A DNA stretch of 64,000 nt. Source: Balneolaceae bacterium UBA3186. GTDB lineage: Bacteria; Bacteroidota; Rhodothermia; Balneolales; Balneolaceae. Positions 54,603 to 63,940 of the stretch are shown in pieces (within the stretch, counting starts at the first letter, position 1; each line of letters begins with the position of its first letter). The notes under the pieces are model-generated. The model was not told where the DNA came from. It ran no database searches and saw nothing but the letters and a program-made list of their open reading frames with translations. The stretch lies in the NCBI GenBank assembly GCA_002364085.1, contig DEXK01000002.1, positions 67,440 to 131,439 of the forward strand, in the 5' to 3' direction. Position numbers and translations under genes: made by a program.

Positions 54603-54971
54603 ATGGATAAAGTTGAAGACTATATTTACAGTTTTGAAGGTGATGAACAGGAAGTACTCTTATATTTCCATGAATTGTTAATCTCTTTTCCTGCAGTTAC
54701 TTCCAAGCTCAGGTTTAAAATTCCCTTTTATTATCAAAATACATGGGTGTGTTATCTTAATCCTGTAAAGCCCAATAAAATTGCCATCTGCTTCTTGCGT
54801 GGCTATGAAATGTCGAACGAGCAAGGTTTACTGGTAAGTAAAGGCAGAAAACAAGTACTGAGTGCTGAATTCGCATCGGTTGACGAAATCCCCAAAAAGC
54901 TGATGAACGAGATCATTAATGAAGCACTTTTTCTGGACGAAACCGTCCCTTATAAACCTAAGTCTCGATGA
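54603..54971 (+). CDS. DUF1801 domain-containing protein
   Basis: 122 residues. FKIPFYYQNTWVCYLNPVKPNKIAICF and the helical C-terminus fit DUF1801 (YdhG-like, related to CyaY/YjbR folds), whose function is not established. Cytoplasmic. It stands alone. Its TGA stop overlaps by one base a six-unit heptamer array. Confidence 0.85.
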   Translation: MDKVEDYIYSFEGDEQEVLLYFHELLISFPAVTSKLRFKIPFYYQNTWVCYLNPVKPNKIAICFLRGYEMSNEQGLLVSKGRKQVLSAEFASVDEIPKKLMNEIINEALFLDETVPYKPKSR

Positions 54972-55155
54972 ACATCGAACTTTCAACAAGGAACATTCAA
55001 TATCCAATGTTCTCAAATAGTTATTTCAAAATTTAAACTCGTAAGCCCTTTAGTGCTACGGTATGGAAAATGATTTAGCGATATAAATCCATGGCATTCT
55101 CAGAAGCAAGGCTCGATATTGAATGTTGGATATTGGATGTTGGTTATTGAACTTT
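54971..55155. repeat. Inverted heptamer arrays (AACATTC type) with a 101-base centre
   Basis: Left arm 54971-55012: six contiguous 7-base units, AAYNNNN with consensus AACATTC (AACATCG, AACTTTC, AACAAGG, AACATTC, AATATCC, AATGTTC). Right arm 55155-55114 read on the minus strand: six units of the same type, including AATATCC and AACATTC in the reverse order. The 101 bases between show no gene. The pair fills the gap between two convergent genes, as at 8981-9050. Confidence 0.78.
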
Positions 55156-55159
55156 GTTT

Positions 55160-55525
55160 CTAATCTTCATCTCTGATCAATAATAGAACAGCACTATGCG
55201 GAACTATCAGAAATTTCTCGTTTTCAAATTCAATCTCGTGTGCTCTGCTTTTAAGGAAAATTGCTAGATCTCCGGCATTAGCTTGCATTCCTATATATTT
55301 GGTATCTTCATTCGCCTTCCAGCTTTCTTCAACATCAGTGTTAGGGATCGGATATCCGGGACCTGTTTTTATAATATATCCACTTTGAATCTCTTCCTTT
55401 TCTTTTACTGAAGCAGGCAATACAAGTCCACTTCGGGTATGAGTTTCCATATCCCTTGGCTTAATGAGCACACGGTCACCAACTACAATAAATTTATCAA
55501 CTGAATTAAGATATTCCTGAATCAT
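55160..55525 (-). CDS. GroES-like co-chaperonin family protein
   Basis: 121 residues from the ATG at 55525. VVGDRVLIKPRDMETHTRSGLVLPASVKEKEEIQSGYII is a GroES beta-barrel, but the mobile-loop region and centre carry an insertion (GYPIPNTDVEESWKANEDTKYIGMQANAGDLAIF). It is longer than true GroES (about 95) and has no groEL beside it, so it is probably a divergent paralogue. Its role is unknown. Confidence 0.82.
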   Translation of the reverse strand: MIQEYLNSVDKFIVVGDRVLIKPRDMETHTRSGLVLPASVKEKEEIQSGYIIKTGPGYPIPNTDVEESWKANEDTKYIGMQANAGDLAIFLKSRAHEIEFENEKFLIVPHSAVLLLIRDED

Positions 55526-55610
55526 AATTATAAAATTTATCAAAAAAATAAGGAATTTTGAACCATTGAGTTTAGATTATCGTGTAGAAAAAACAAAAAG
55601 GATTTCAACT

Positions 55611-56477
55611 ATGGACATGACCAATAAATTATGTGTAATAACCGGAGCGAATTCCGGAATAGGATTTGAAACAGCTAAAGCTCTGGCAAAAAAAGGAGCA
55701 TATATTGTTATGGTTTGCAGAAATGAAGACAAAGCCATTAAAGCAAAAAATCAAATTCTTGAAACTTTCCCCGATGCAGGAATAGCCATCGTTCTTTGTG
55801 ATTTTTCAATCCAAAAAGAAATCCGTTCAGCCGCCGATGAAATAACATCCAGATATAAAAAAATTGATGTTCTTATAAACAATCATGGCTTTATAGCTTC
55901 AGAAAGAAACGAAACTGTAGACGGCCTGGAAGAAACTTTTGCAGTTAATCATATTGGTTATTTCCTTTTCACTCATCTGCTACTGGACAATATAAAAGCT
56001 GCAAAAAAAGGGCGTATTGTGAACGTGGCTTCCGGCGCACACCGAGCTGGTGAATTTGATACTGATAATCTTCAGTTGGAAGAAAATTTTAGTCCTATGA
56101 AAGCTTACGGCAATTCAAAACTCTTTAATATTCTATTTACCAAGGAATTAGCTGAACGATTAAAGGATAGTGACGTCACTGCAAACTGCCTTCACCCGGG
56201 CGTGGTAGGTTCTAATTTTGGTCAAAGCGGAGAATTGCATATAAGTTTATTTTACAAGCTATTTGGTGTATTTATGACATCGAACAAAAAAGGTGCCGAA
56301 ACAACTGTTTATCTGGCTAGCTCTGATGAGGTTGAAAATGCTAATGGTGCTTATTTCAAAAACAAGAAAGCCATCGCTCCAAAAAAGCAAGCCAGAGATA
56401 TGGAAGCAGCAAAAAAGCTTTGGGAAATAAGTGAAGAACTTTGTGAGCTTAATAGTGAACCTGAAATCCAACTATAA
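55611..56477 (+). CDS. SDR oxidoreductase, retinol-dehydrogenase-like
   Basis: 288 residues from the ATG at 55611; a TTG at 55566 was rejected. CVITGANSGIGFETAKAL binds the cofactor, with CRNEDKA after beta2. The NNHG motif and a catalytic serine in NVASGAHRAG follow. Instead of YxxxK it reads YGNSK, which is the same spacing and complete. The C-terminal segment holds GAETTVYLASSDEVENANGAYF. Retinol-dehydrogenase-like SDRs act on lipophilic alcohols or ketones; the substrate here is unknown. Confidence 0.92.
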   Translation: MDMTNKLCVITGANSGIGFETAKALAKKGAYIVMVCRNEDKAIKAKNQILETFPDAGIAIVLCDFSIQKEIRSAADEITSRYKKIDVLINNHGFIASERNETVDGLEETFAVNHIGYFLFTHLLLDNIKAAKKGRIVNVASGAHRAGEFDTDNLQLEENFSPMKAYGNSKLFNILFTKELAERLKDSDVTANCLHPGVVGSNFGQSGELHISLFYKLFGVFMTSNKKGAETTVYLASSDEVENANGAYFKNKKAIAPKKQARDMEAAKKLWEISEELCELNSEPEIQL

Positions 56478-56527
56478 AAAAAGCACCTCACTTTTTGCTG
56501 TTTATCTACCTAAATTAAATTCGAACA

Positions 56528-57670
56528 CTAAAGTTGTTGTTTAAAAGGACGAATGATTACCTCTAGTACTCTTTTAACCATATCCCTTTTTTTCCACCTA
56601 AAGTTTGTAATACGCTCGCTGTTTTCAAGATCTTCTGTAAAATGAGAACGCAATTCTTGGGAAGTGCCGGAATCTATGATCACTAAATTAATCTCATCAT
56701 CTTTGAGCATAGATCTGTGATTAAAATTTGCAGACCCGATGCATGAAAGCTCATCATCTATCATAATCACTTTTGCATGCATCATTGTTTTTTGGTAATA
56801 AAATAGTTCAACACCGGCTTCCAGCAATTGCTCGAAACTGTGACCTGCAATAATTTTAGTTGCTCTTTGGTCAGTGTACTTACCCGGAAAAATGATCTTT
56901 ACTTCAATCCCTTCCTTGGCTCTTTTAGTTAATAACTCAACAAGTTTGTAATCCGGATTAAAGTATGCGGTTTGAATAAGGATTCTCTTCTCGGCCAATT
57001 CTATCAAAGACTGATAGAGCAATACAATATCACTCCATCTTACTGAAGCTGATGTTCGTACAGTCTGAATTTTTGTTGAACCTGCCTTCTGTGATAAGCT
57101 AATGTTGCTTTTATTAATTTCAAGTTCATTTCCTGCTTCGATCCAGTTTTCTATAAATGCAGCTTTAATTCCTTGAACGGCGGGACCTTCTATTTTGAAG
57201 TGAGTATCTCTCCATTCACTTTCGTTTCTTGCATTTCCCGTCCATTCTTCAGCAATTCCCACACCTCCTGTAAAAGCAATTTTACCGTCACAAATCAAAA
57301 TTTTTCGATGTGTTCTGTTATCCATTTTCCAGACTTTCCATCTGGCTAACGGCCTAAACCACACTACATCAACCCCAGAACTTTGCATCAGTTCAACAAG
57401 AGCTTTTTTCATTGGGAAGGCTCCATAAGAATCCAACAAAACCCTTACTTTCACACCTTCTTTGGCTTTTTTCGCGAATAATTCAGCAAATTTGTCGGCA
57501 ATTTCACCCTTCCAATACACGAAGGTTAGAAATGAGATCGTTTCTTTGGCATTGGAAATAGCCTCCAACATGGCCGGAAATATCTCATCACCATTTCTAA
57601 GTACGGATACAGAATTTTCTTCTGTAAACGGCACCCCGATTGTTTGCTCTAGGGCTTGTTGATACCCCAT
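56528..57670 (-). CDS. Phospholipase D-type cardiolipin synthase
   Basis: 380 residues with two HKD motifs: HRKILICDGKIAFTGG (about residue 122) and HAKVIMIDDELSCIGSANFNHRS (in two parts, near residue 298). That is the two-active-site design of bacterial cardiolipin synthases. The N-terminal membrane helices of ClsA are absent, so it is closer to ClsB/YwjE-like forms. It joins phosphatidylglycerol molecules or transfers phosphatidyl groups. It is followed upstream by two small membrane-protein genes on the same strand. Confidence 0.92.
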   Translation of the reverse strand: MGYQQALEQTIGVPFTEENSVSVLRNGDEIFPAMLEAISNAKETISFLTFVYWKGEIADKFAELFAKKAKEGVKVRVLLDSYGAFPMKKALVELMQSSGVDVVWFRPLARWKVWKMDNRTHRKILICDGKIAFTGGVGIAEEWTGNARNESEWRDTHFKIEGPAVQGIKAAFIENWIEAGNELEINKSNISLSQKAGSTKIQTVRTSASVRWSDIVLLYQSLIELAEKRILIQTAYFNPDYKLVELLTKRAKEGIEVKIIFPGKYTDQRATKIIAGHSFEQLLEAGVELFYYQKTMMHAKVIMIDDELSCIGSANFNHRSMLKDDEINLVIIDSGTSQELRSHFTEDLENSERITNFRWKKRDMVKRVLEVIIRPFKQQL

Positions 57671-57679
57671 ATATTATTT

Positions 57680-57847
57680 TTAAGTTGGTGTTTTTCCTCT
57701 TCCAAATAGTAATGAAATCACGAATAAAACTAAAAATATATAAAAACATATTTCAGCAATTCCTGCTGCTGCACCGGCAATACCTCCAAAACCGAGCACT
57801 GCTGCAATTAAAGCTATAATGAATAATGTAATACTCCATCTTAACAT
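57680..57847 (-). CDS. DUF1328 small membrane protein
   Basis: 55 residues, too short for many gene finders. MLRWSITLFIIALIAAVLGFGGIAG followed by a second hydrophobic helix and GRGKTPT is the DUF1328 (YtjA-like) pattern: MLxWAxxFLxxAxIAxxLGFGGxAG. Function unknown; linked in other bacteria to membrane stress. It lies ten bases upstream of the phospholipase gene on the same strand. Confidence 0.88.
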   Translation of the reverse strand: MLRWSITLFIIALIAAVLGFGGIAGAAAGIAEICFYIFLVLFVISLLFGRGKTPT

Positions 57848-57884
57848 GGCTCTCTCCTTCTTTTAATAAAAAACTAATTATTAA

Positions 57885-58082
57885 CTACTTCGATTTTGCA
57901 ATTATAATTCCCGCTAGCATTACTACTGCTGATATTAAAACAGGAACATAGTCACCTGTACTAACCGCAACGTCCGCACCAAATGCTTCAAATGATTCTG
58001 AGTCCTGAAAATACATATATCCATAATATATAACTCCAATTAACCCTCCGGCTCCCATAATCTGTCCGATTGTCTTCTTCAT
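57885..58082 (-). CDS. Small two-helix membrane protein, 65 residues
   Basis: Two hydrophobic helices (about 8-25 and 45-61) with an acidic loop (FQDSESFEAFGADVAVSTGDYV) and the end IIIAKSK. No family recognised. It lies 37 bases upstream of the DUF1328 gene on the same strand, so the three genes to 56528 probably form an operon. Confidence 0.72.
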   Translation of the reverse strand: MKKTIGQIMGAGGLIGVIYYGYMYFQDSESFEAFGADVAVSTGDYVPVLISAVVMLAGIIIAKSK

Positions 58083-58229
58083 AAAAATCTCCGTTAGTTT
58101 ATGTTAGATAGTAGTTTAAAGGAAATCGTATAGAATTAGTTCCTTTATTTAATTCTACCCCGAATATCATCCTTTTAATACAAACTGACGGGAACAAAGA
58201 TTTCTAATAAAATTTGGTAAGTACATTTC

Positions 58230-58898
58230 TTATTTCATATCACGAGTAAGCACTTCGCTCATGTAATCGAAGTAAGGTCGGATAACCAGAAATGATTTTA
58301 CTACTTCAAATACAAAATCTTCTGTAAGTACTTCTTCATCAGAAAAATGATGAGAAAGGTGAAATTGTTTGAAACGGATCAGGTCCAGATCCGGATGATC
58401 TTTATCAAAACCTCTTGGTGCTGTTTTTACAGAATCGCCTTTAAAAGTTCCCCATACTTTCTTGAAATCTTTTTCTTCCAATATTGTTTTTAGAGGTTTT
58501 GAATCATGAGCGATATCTTCTCTTATCAATTTAAGATCAGCTGAATTGGGGTTGAAAAACCCTGCGGCAATAAAACTATTCCCGGGCTCAATATGAATGT
58601 AATGTCCACCACGCAACCATTTCGTAGCCCGAGCCATTCTAGCTCCAAAGAAAGATTTATACGGAGATTTGTCTTTAGAAAAACGAACATCTCTGTAAAT
58701 TCTGAACAGAGACTTTTTGCCTGAAATGGTTTCTATGTTATCGACTTTATTCATCTCAGCTATCAAGCTATCCATAAAACCGATCATATTTTCATGGGCC
58801 GCTCTGTAGCGTTCTTTGTTTCGCTCAAACCATTCGCGGTTATTGTTAACCTTTAACTGGTTTAGAAACTCCAGAGTAGACTTCTGAATTGCACCCAT
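58230..58898 (-). CDS. DUF2461 domain-containing protein
   Basis: 222 residues. NNNREWFERNKERYRAAHE, FRIYRDVRFSKDKSPYKSFFGA and GGHYIHIEPGNSFIAAGFF are the DUF2461 (TIGR02453) marks. Cytoplasmic, function unknown, widely distributed. It stands alone. The gene-free stretch 58899-59212 upstream holds the REPIN-like copy C and the likely promoter; nothing else is seen there. Confidence 0.93.
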   Translation of the reverse strand: MGAIQKSTLEFLNQLKVNNNREWFERNKERYRAAHENMIGFMDSLIAEMNKVDNIETISGKKSLFRIYRDVRFSKDKSPYKSFFGARMARATKWLRGGHYIHIEPGNSFIAAGFFNPNSADLKLIREDIAHDSKPLKTILEEKDFKKVWGTFKGDSVKTAPRGFDKDHPDLDLIRFKQFHLSHHFSDEEVLTEDFVFEVVKSFLVIRPYFDYMSEVLTRDMK

Positions 58899-59058
58899 GA
58901 TCTCAGATTTGTTTTTATCTCAAAGAAGATAGCCAGTCGTACCTGAATAAAAAACTGATTTTATAATCTGAATTTGTCTATCAGTTTCGTATGTAATGGC
59001 TTTGTCACTCACCTTAACCTTGGATAATTATTGATGACTTTTTGTTAGAGAGGTTTCG

Positions 59059-59149
59059 GTCATCTCGCTGCGAATGCCCGAGATCTGGACCTTTTTCCAG
59101 GGTCAATCTTTATGATAATGATCCAGATTCCTGCCTTCGCAGGAATGAC
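59059..59149. repeat. 90-92 base two-hairpin repeat (REPIN-like), copy C
   Basis: 91 bases with exact ends GTCAT and ATGAC. Hairpin 1: CTCG...CGAG (59064-59081). Hairpin 2: TTCCTGC...GCAGGAA (59128-59145). Inner AGATCTGGA and TCCAGA can also pair, so the whole element can fold as one long interrupted hairpin. Best-conserved copy; the reverse complement of 12632-12721 matches it closely, and 7990-8081 more weakly. Confidence 0.8.
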
Positions 59150-59212
59150 GTGCTCGAGTTTGGAAGTTAAAACAAACGTTTAAATCAGGTTAAAACCGTT
59201 ATTCAATATTCG

Positions 59213-62200
59213 TTATTCAGTCTCCTCTTTCAGCACTCTTTTATTATCGTTTGAATCAGTATCTATCAGCTTATTGTATGGATCAATTCCTGCTGAAATT
59301 GGTTTTTTATTGACTGTAATTGAAATGGAATTTTCGATCTCCGTGATCTTATGTTTTTTCAGATACAGCACGGTTTCTTTGCCATCTTCATCCACTCCGA
59401 ACACTCCCACATCGATCCAGTCCTCAAGTGGTAACGATTGCAACGGTCTTCTCCGGCCTTCAATATCAACTGTAAGGCTGTCACCTTCAGAATTAGTATA
59501 GGATCGCTTTCCTTCCTCACTGGTTCTATACTTTGTGGCAAAAAATTCCAGATCAACAGTATACATACTGTCTTCAAGCACTTTAAATGAAGCTTCTTTT
59601 ACACTGTTATCATACAGCGTAATTGTTCTGAACATATCTTCCAGCAAATATTTTAGTGAATCCGGGGTTGCTTCATCCAGATAAGAAAGGAATTCAGTTG
59701 CGGTTGTATAAGGCGGATTTTGAAAAGCCACGGCATCTATATATCTGCTTAGAGCTTCGTTCATTTTATCTTCGCCTATGTAATCACTTAATGCATACAA
59801 AACCAACGACCCTTTGTTGTAATGGATGTATTGTTGATTTTCATTATAGATGAGTGGCTTTTCTTTGGCTGTTTCAAGAGTTCTTCCAATCAGGTAACTA
59901 TCCAATGCATCTTTTAGAAAGATCCGCATTTTATCTTCGCCATACTCCTTCTCAAGTACTTTCAAAGAACTGTATTCTGACATACTTTCACTCATCACCG
60001 TAGCTCCCTGAACATTAGCACCAATTACCTGGTGCGCCCACCATTGATGTGCAACTTCGTGTGCCGTAATGCTGAATGGGTAATCAACTCCGTCTTCATT
60101 TTCTTCATCCACTTCTGCAATAAAACCTATGGCTTCAGAATACGGAATAGTATTCGCAAACGATTGAGCAAACCCTCCTCCTGTTCTCGGAAACTCAATG
60201 ATCCGAACTTGTTTATGCTGATACGGGCTGAATTCTTCGGTATAATAATCCAAAGATCTTTTCACACCTTTGATCATTCGGTCAATATTGTAATCATGAC
60301 CTTTGTGATAGTAAACTTCAATAGCAATATCATTCCAGGAGTCTTTTGCCACTTCAAACTCTGCGGATATGAATGAATAGAAATTCAGCATCTTGCTATC
60401 CATTTTGTAATGGAAATAACGACGACCATTTTCGGTCCACTCTTCCTGAAGATATCCCGGTGCAATGGCAATTTGTTTACTGGATGTACTTATAGTAGTC
60501 TCAAAGTCGATCCAATCTGCATCGTAGGCAATGTAGCTGTTTTGCAGTGCAGCTGAATCTGTTTGTGATGCCATACGTTCTTTAGGCGGAAGACCGAACT
60601 TCTCGCGCGATTCCTCACCTCTTAACTCACTTGCAGGGTTGTATCCGATACGGGGAAACAAACTGTTATTTACGAATGTACCGTTTGCTCTGATTGGAGA
60701 ATTATTTCTGAAAATCCCATTCGGTTCATTCGAAATTTTAAATGTAAACACAACGGAATCTCCCGGCTGTAATGCTTCTGCAAGCTGATAGATATCGTAA
60801 TTCATGGAATCATCTTCCAATACCAACTCCGAAGGTTTCTCAAAACCAAACTCAGTTATAAATCCTCCATGATCAATGTGAATGGAATCAATAGCTACAT
60901 CTGTTTTGTTAACCAGAATATATTTTCCACGAGCTTCGAAGTCACGGCTTTCAGGATAGATATCCAGATCCACATTTACGTCTACAATTCTTGGTTGAGG
61001 GATATGTTCATATTTTCCATAATTTTTCTCCCAATCAGCTAAACGCTTTTCAAGTTCTTTAGAAGACAGGCTCTCATTGGCAACATTATTTACGTAATAA
61101 ATCCAAGAACCCATTGAAAGAAATCCTATCAAACTGATTGAAAACACAGCTTTCAGAATGGGTGTGAATGCTTTTCCTGCATCAGAAAATCGCTCAGAAA
61201 TGGAATCAGGAACTCCGCGCCTGAAGAAAATGATCGAAAGAACATATAATGCTATTCCAAGTAACAACCAATACAACTTATAGATATAATAAGGAGACAA
61301 AGTTGATCCGTATCCATTCATATCAGAATAAGCAGTGCCCGGAGATTGATTGAATTTGAAGATCATTTGTTCCACACCGATCTGATCTATAAAATTCAAA
61401 CCAATAGATACGATCAGTAACAGGAAAAATCCCATGTAGAAGTTTTTGAACAACGTATGAATGAAGATCGCCAAAAGTCCCCAGATAACTACATGTACTA
61501 GCTTGATTCCATATAATTCGAATAAGTACTGTCCTATCTCAAAATTGAAATACCCGGCGAAGATCTGAATCCCCATTCCCAGAAACATTATCCCCAATAA
61601 TAAAATCGCCTGCATTTTTACCAATGCGAAAAACTTAGATAACAAAATTGCCCAGTTCGGCATAGGAGTGGAATGAACAAGCTGGTCGATCTTATCCGTT
61701 CTGCTTCTGTGGATAAGCATCCCTGCGTATAAAAATGTGAGCAGATTTATGAACAAGCCAAAGAACAGTCCCGGAAATTCCAGCATTTGCCAGGTTACCG
61801 GCAAAGTATTTGTTCCATAAATTTCGGCACTTACAGTAATCGTTACCAGCGACAATAAAAGCCCGAGAATGGTAATGATAATAAATGCCCAGCTTTTGAC
61901 AATGTATTTGAAATCCTGATTGGAAATTATCCAGGCTGTTTTAAAACTCTCGATGAACGAAAAGTCTAAATTTACTTTCGGTAACTTCACTGCCATTATG
62001 CTTCCGAAGTTCTTTTTAGTAACCGCTCTGCCTTCTTTTCTATTAAAGAAACTGAACGAGAAAGCCTCCTGATCAAAACTGAACGTCCGGTATACAAATC
62101 CGAAGATCAGTAAACCAATACCTGTCCACAGTAAACGATTGTACAATATGATATCCCCGAACGGCAACGGGTTTTCATTCCGTTCGTAGATCGTCCAGTA

Positions 62201-62875
62201 TTCTGTATAATAGTTGTTAGCCTGAGCTCCGAAAGGATCAAGCATTGCTGATAATATCTTGCTATCGGAATCTTGAGTCAAAACTGCGGCAAAAGTCTGG
62301 ATGATGATCAATCCCAATACAGTTAAAAAACCAACACTTACATTTCTTGTGAATGTGACCACTGCAAATACAATGGCACCGTAAAAGATCAGGTTTGGAA
62401 TCAGGTAGTAGATGAACGACTGAACATAATTCATCAGCACAAACGGACCTAATAATTCGGGGTTAGTTCCGGGAAGTACACTTCCCAACATGATCCCGAT
62501 CGCAGCAAAAAGCATAACGAAAATAGTGATCGTTAACCCACTCAGAAATTTCGCCAGCAAATATTCCCACTTTTTAAAAGGATAAGAAAAAGTGACCGAA
62601 TGCATTTCATTGTCAAAGTCCTTAAAAATAGTTCCCCCAATTATAGATGGAAGTAAAAAGAACATGATCACATTCATTTCATTCAGCAATCCATTTATTG
62701 ATATTGCCGAATTAACTATGGTGACTGAATTTATTGTTGCGGTAATACCTTCAAAAATACCCGCCGCTGCTGCCATAATAAATGTGGACATGAAAAACAT
62801 GATTCCACAATAAATATAGAATAATGGTTTTCGGAACCAGTATCTGAGTTCAAAAGAATAAATAGAATAGAACAT
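59213..62875 (-). CDS. ABC permease fused to an M1-family peptidase-like domain
   Basis: 1220 residues. The first 560 residues hold two permease halves of six or so helices each (ABC-2 type, starting MFYSIYSFELRYWFRKP). The rest (about 600-1160) is an M1 aminopeptidase-like domain facing the periplasm with zinc motif HEVAHQWW near 939 and a downstream Glu in SESMSEYSSL, so catalysis seems possible. Such fusions pair with an ABC ATPase; here the next gene upstream encodes it, 11 bases away. Substrate unknown. Confidence 0.92.
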   Translation of the reverse strand: MFYSIYSFELRYWFRKPLFYIYCGIMFFMSTFIMAAAAGIFEGITATINSVTIVNSAISINGLLNEMNVIMFFLLPSIIGGTIFKDFDNEMHSVTFSYPFKKWEYLLAKFLSGLTITIFVMLFAAIGIMLGSVLPGTNPELLGPFVLMNYVQSFIYYLIPNLIFYGAIVFAVVTFTRNVSVGFLTVLGLIIIQTFAAVLTQDSDSKILSAMLDPFGAQANNYYTEYWTIYERNENPLPFGDIILYNRLLWTGIGLLIFGFVYRTFSFDQEAFSFSFFNRKEGRAVTKKNFGSIMAVKLPKVNLDFSFIESFKTAWIISNQDFKYIVKSWAFIIITILGLLLSLVTITVSAEIYGTNTLPVTWQMLEFPGLFFGLFINLLTFLYAGMLIHRSRTDKIDQLVHSTPMPNWAILLSKFFALVKMQAILLLGIMFLGMGIQIFAGYFNFEIGQYLFELYGIKLVHVVIWGLLAIFIHTLFKNFYMGFFLLLIVSIGLNFIDQIGVEQMIFKFNQSPGTAYSDMNGYGSTLSPYYIYKLYWLLLGIALYVLSIIFFRRGVPDSISERFSDAGKAFTPILKAVFSISLIGFLSMGSWIYYVNNVANESLSSKELEKRLADWEKNYGKYEHIPQPRIVDVNVDLDIYPESRDFEARGKYILVNKTDVAIDSIHIDHGGFITEFGFEKPSELVLEDDSMNYDIYQLAEALQPGDSVVFTFKISNEPNGIFRNNSPIRANGTFVNNSLFPRIGYNPASELRGEESREKFGLPPKERMASQTDSAALQNSYIAYDADWIDFETTISTSSKQIAIAPGYLQEEWTENGRRYFHYKMDSKMLNFYSFISAEFEVAKDSWNDIAIEVYYHKGHDYNIDRMIKGVKRSLDYYTEEFSPYQHKQVRIIEFPRTGGGFAQSFANTIPYSEAIGFIAEVDEENEDGVDYPFSITAHEVAHQWWAHQVIGANVQGATVMSESMSEYSSLKVLEKEYGEDKMRIFLKDALDSYLIGRTLETAKEKPLIYNENQQYIHYNKGSLVLYALSDYIGEDKMNEALSRYIDAVAFQNPPYTTATEFLSYLDEATPDSLKYLLEDMFRTITLYDNSVKEASFKVLEDSMYTVDLEFFATKYRTSEEGKRSYTNSEGDSLTVDIEGRRRPLQSLPLEDWIDVGVFGVDEDGKETVLYLKKHKITEIENSISITVNKKPISAGIDPYNKLIDTDSNDNKRVLKEETE

Positions 62876-62886
62876 AATAGAATCTG

Positions 62887-63777
62887 TTAAACAGCTACCA
62901 CTTCGCTGTCTTTGTGAAGGGTTACGAAGTAAACATCTTCCAACTCGGGATTGCTTGAAGTAAAACTTTCGTCCGGCTGGGCTTCGCTGTGCACTCGTAT
63001 GTTCAATGAATTATCCTGATTGAAATTAGAAGAGATCACATTGAATTTAGATTCGTGTTCTTCCAGATCATCACGTTGGATGTTTTTGGTCCACATTTGC
63101 CCTTTCAATCTTTCCACACCTTCAGTTGGGGTATGATGACTCAGGATCTTTCCTCCATTCATGATCGCCATATCCGTACACAATTCTTTCACATCATCCA
63201 CAATATGAGTAGAAAAGATCACGATGTTATTGGTTCCGATCTCACGAAGTACATTCAAAAAACGATGCCTTTCTGCGGGGTCTAATCCTGCCGTTGGTTC
63301 ATCCACAATGATCAATTTCGGACTGTTCAGAAGCAATTGAGCAATTCCGAATCGTTGTTTCATACCTCCGGAATATCCCTTTACATTTTTCTTTCGAACT
63401 TCCCACAGATTGGTGATCTCCAGAGCTGTTTGTACAATTTCCTGTCGTTCTTTTTTGTCGGTAATTCCTTTCAATCTTGCAAAGTACAGCAACAGATCTT
63501 CAGCACTCATTTTAGGATACACCCCGAATGACTGTGGCAAATATCCCAGTGTTTGGCGAAGAGCGATCTTGTCCTCAAGAATATTTATACCATTGAACGA
63601 AGCCCTCCCTGAATCAGGTGCTTGCAGCGTTGCAATGGTTCTCATCAACGTAGACTTCCCTGCACCGTTCGGTCCCAGAAGCCCAAACATTCCTGCTGAA
63701 ATATCAATAGTTACATCGTCAAGTGCCTTTACGCCATTTTTATACGTCTTTGAAATATTGGATAGAGATAATTCCAT
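62887..63777 (-). CDS. ABC transporter ATP-binding protein
   Basis: 296 residues. Walker A GLLGPNGAGKST (about residue 32), signature YSGGMKQRFGIAQ, Walker B LIIVDEPTAGLD and the H-loop STHIV are intact. The C-terminal 80 residues are an extension of the type common in ABC-2 ATPases. It powers the fusion permease encoded directly downstream. About 160 bases upstream to 63940 show no gene. Confidence 0.95.
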   Translation of the reverse strand: MELSLSNISKTYKNGVKALDDVTIDISAGMFGLLGPNGAGKSTLMRTIATLQAPDSGRASFNGINILEDKIALRQTLGYLPQSFGVYPKMSAEDLLLYFARLKGITDKKERQEIVQTALEITNLWEVRKKNVKGYSGGMKQRFGIAQLLLNSPKLIIVDEPTAGLDPAERHRFLNVLREIGTNNIVIFSTHIVDDVKELCTDMAIMNGGKILSHHTPTEGVERLKGQMWTKNIQRDDLEEHESKFNVISSNFNQDNSLNIRVHSEAQPDESFTSSNPELEDVYFVTLHKDSEVVAV

Positions 63778-63940
63778 AAATAAATTTTCTTGTGTGGATG
63801 AATATATCTGCCTCAGACAGACTCCGAGATAATAACGAATACTGAATTAGTAGCAAAAAGAGATGTGGTTATTACAGGGATTATAGATGTCAAGTAATTC
63901 GCTGACAGTTTAGAAGTGATAGCTCTGGAAAAATTCGCCC

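Noticed and set aside
54971..55155. Possible CRISPR array
   Set aside because: The units are contiguous 7-mers without spacers and in two orientations; no cas gene is in the window.
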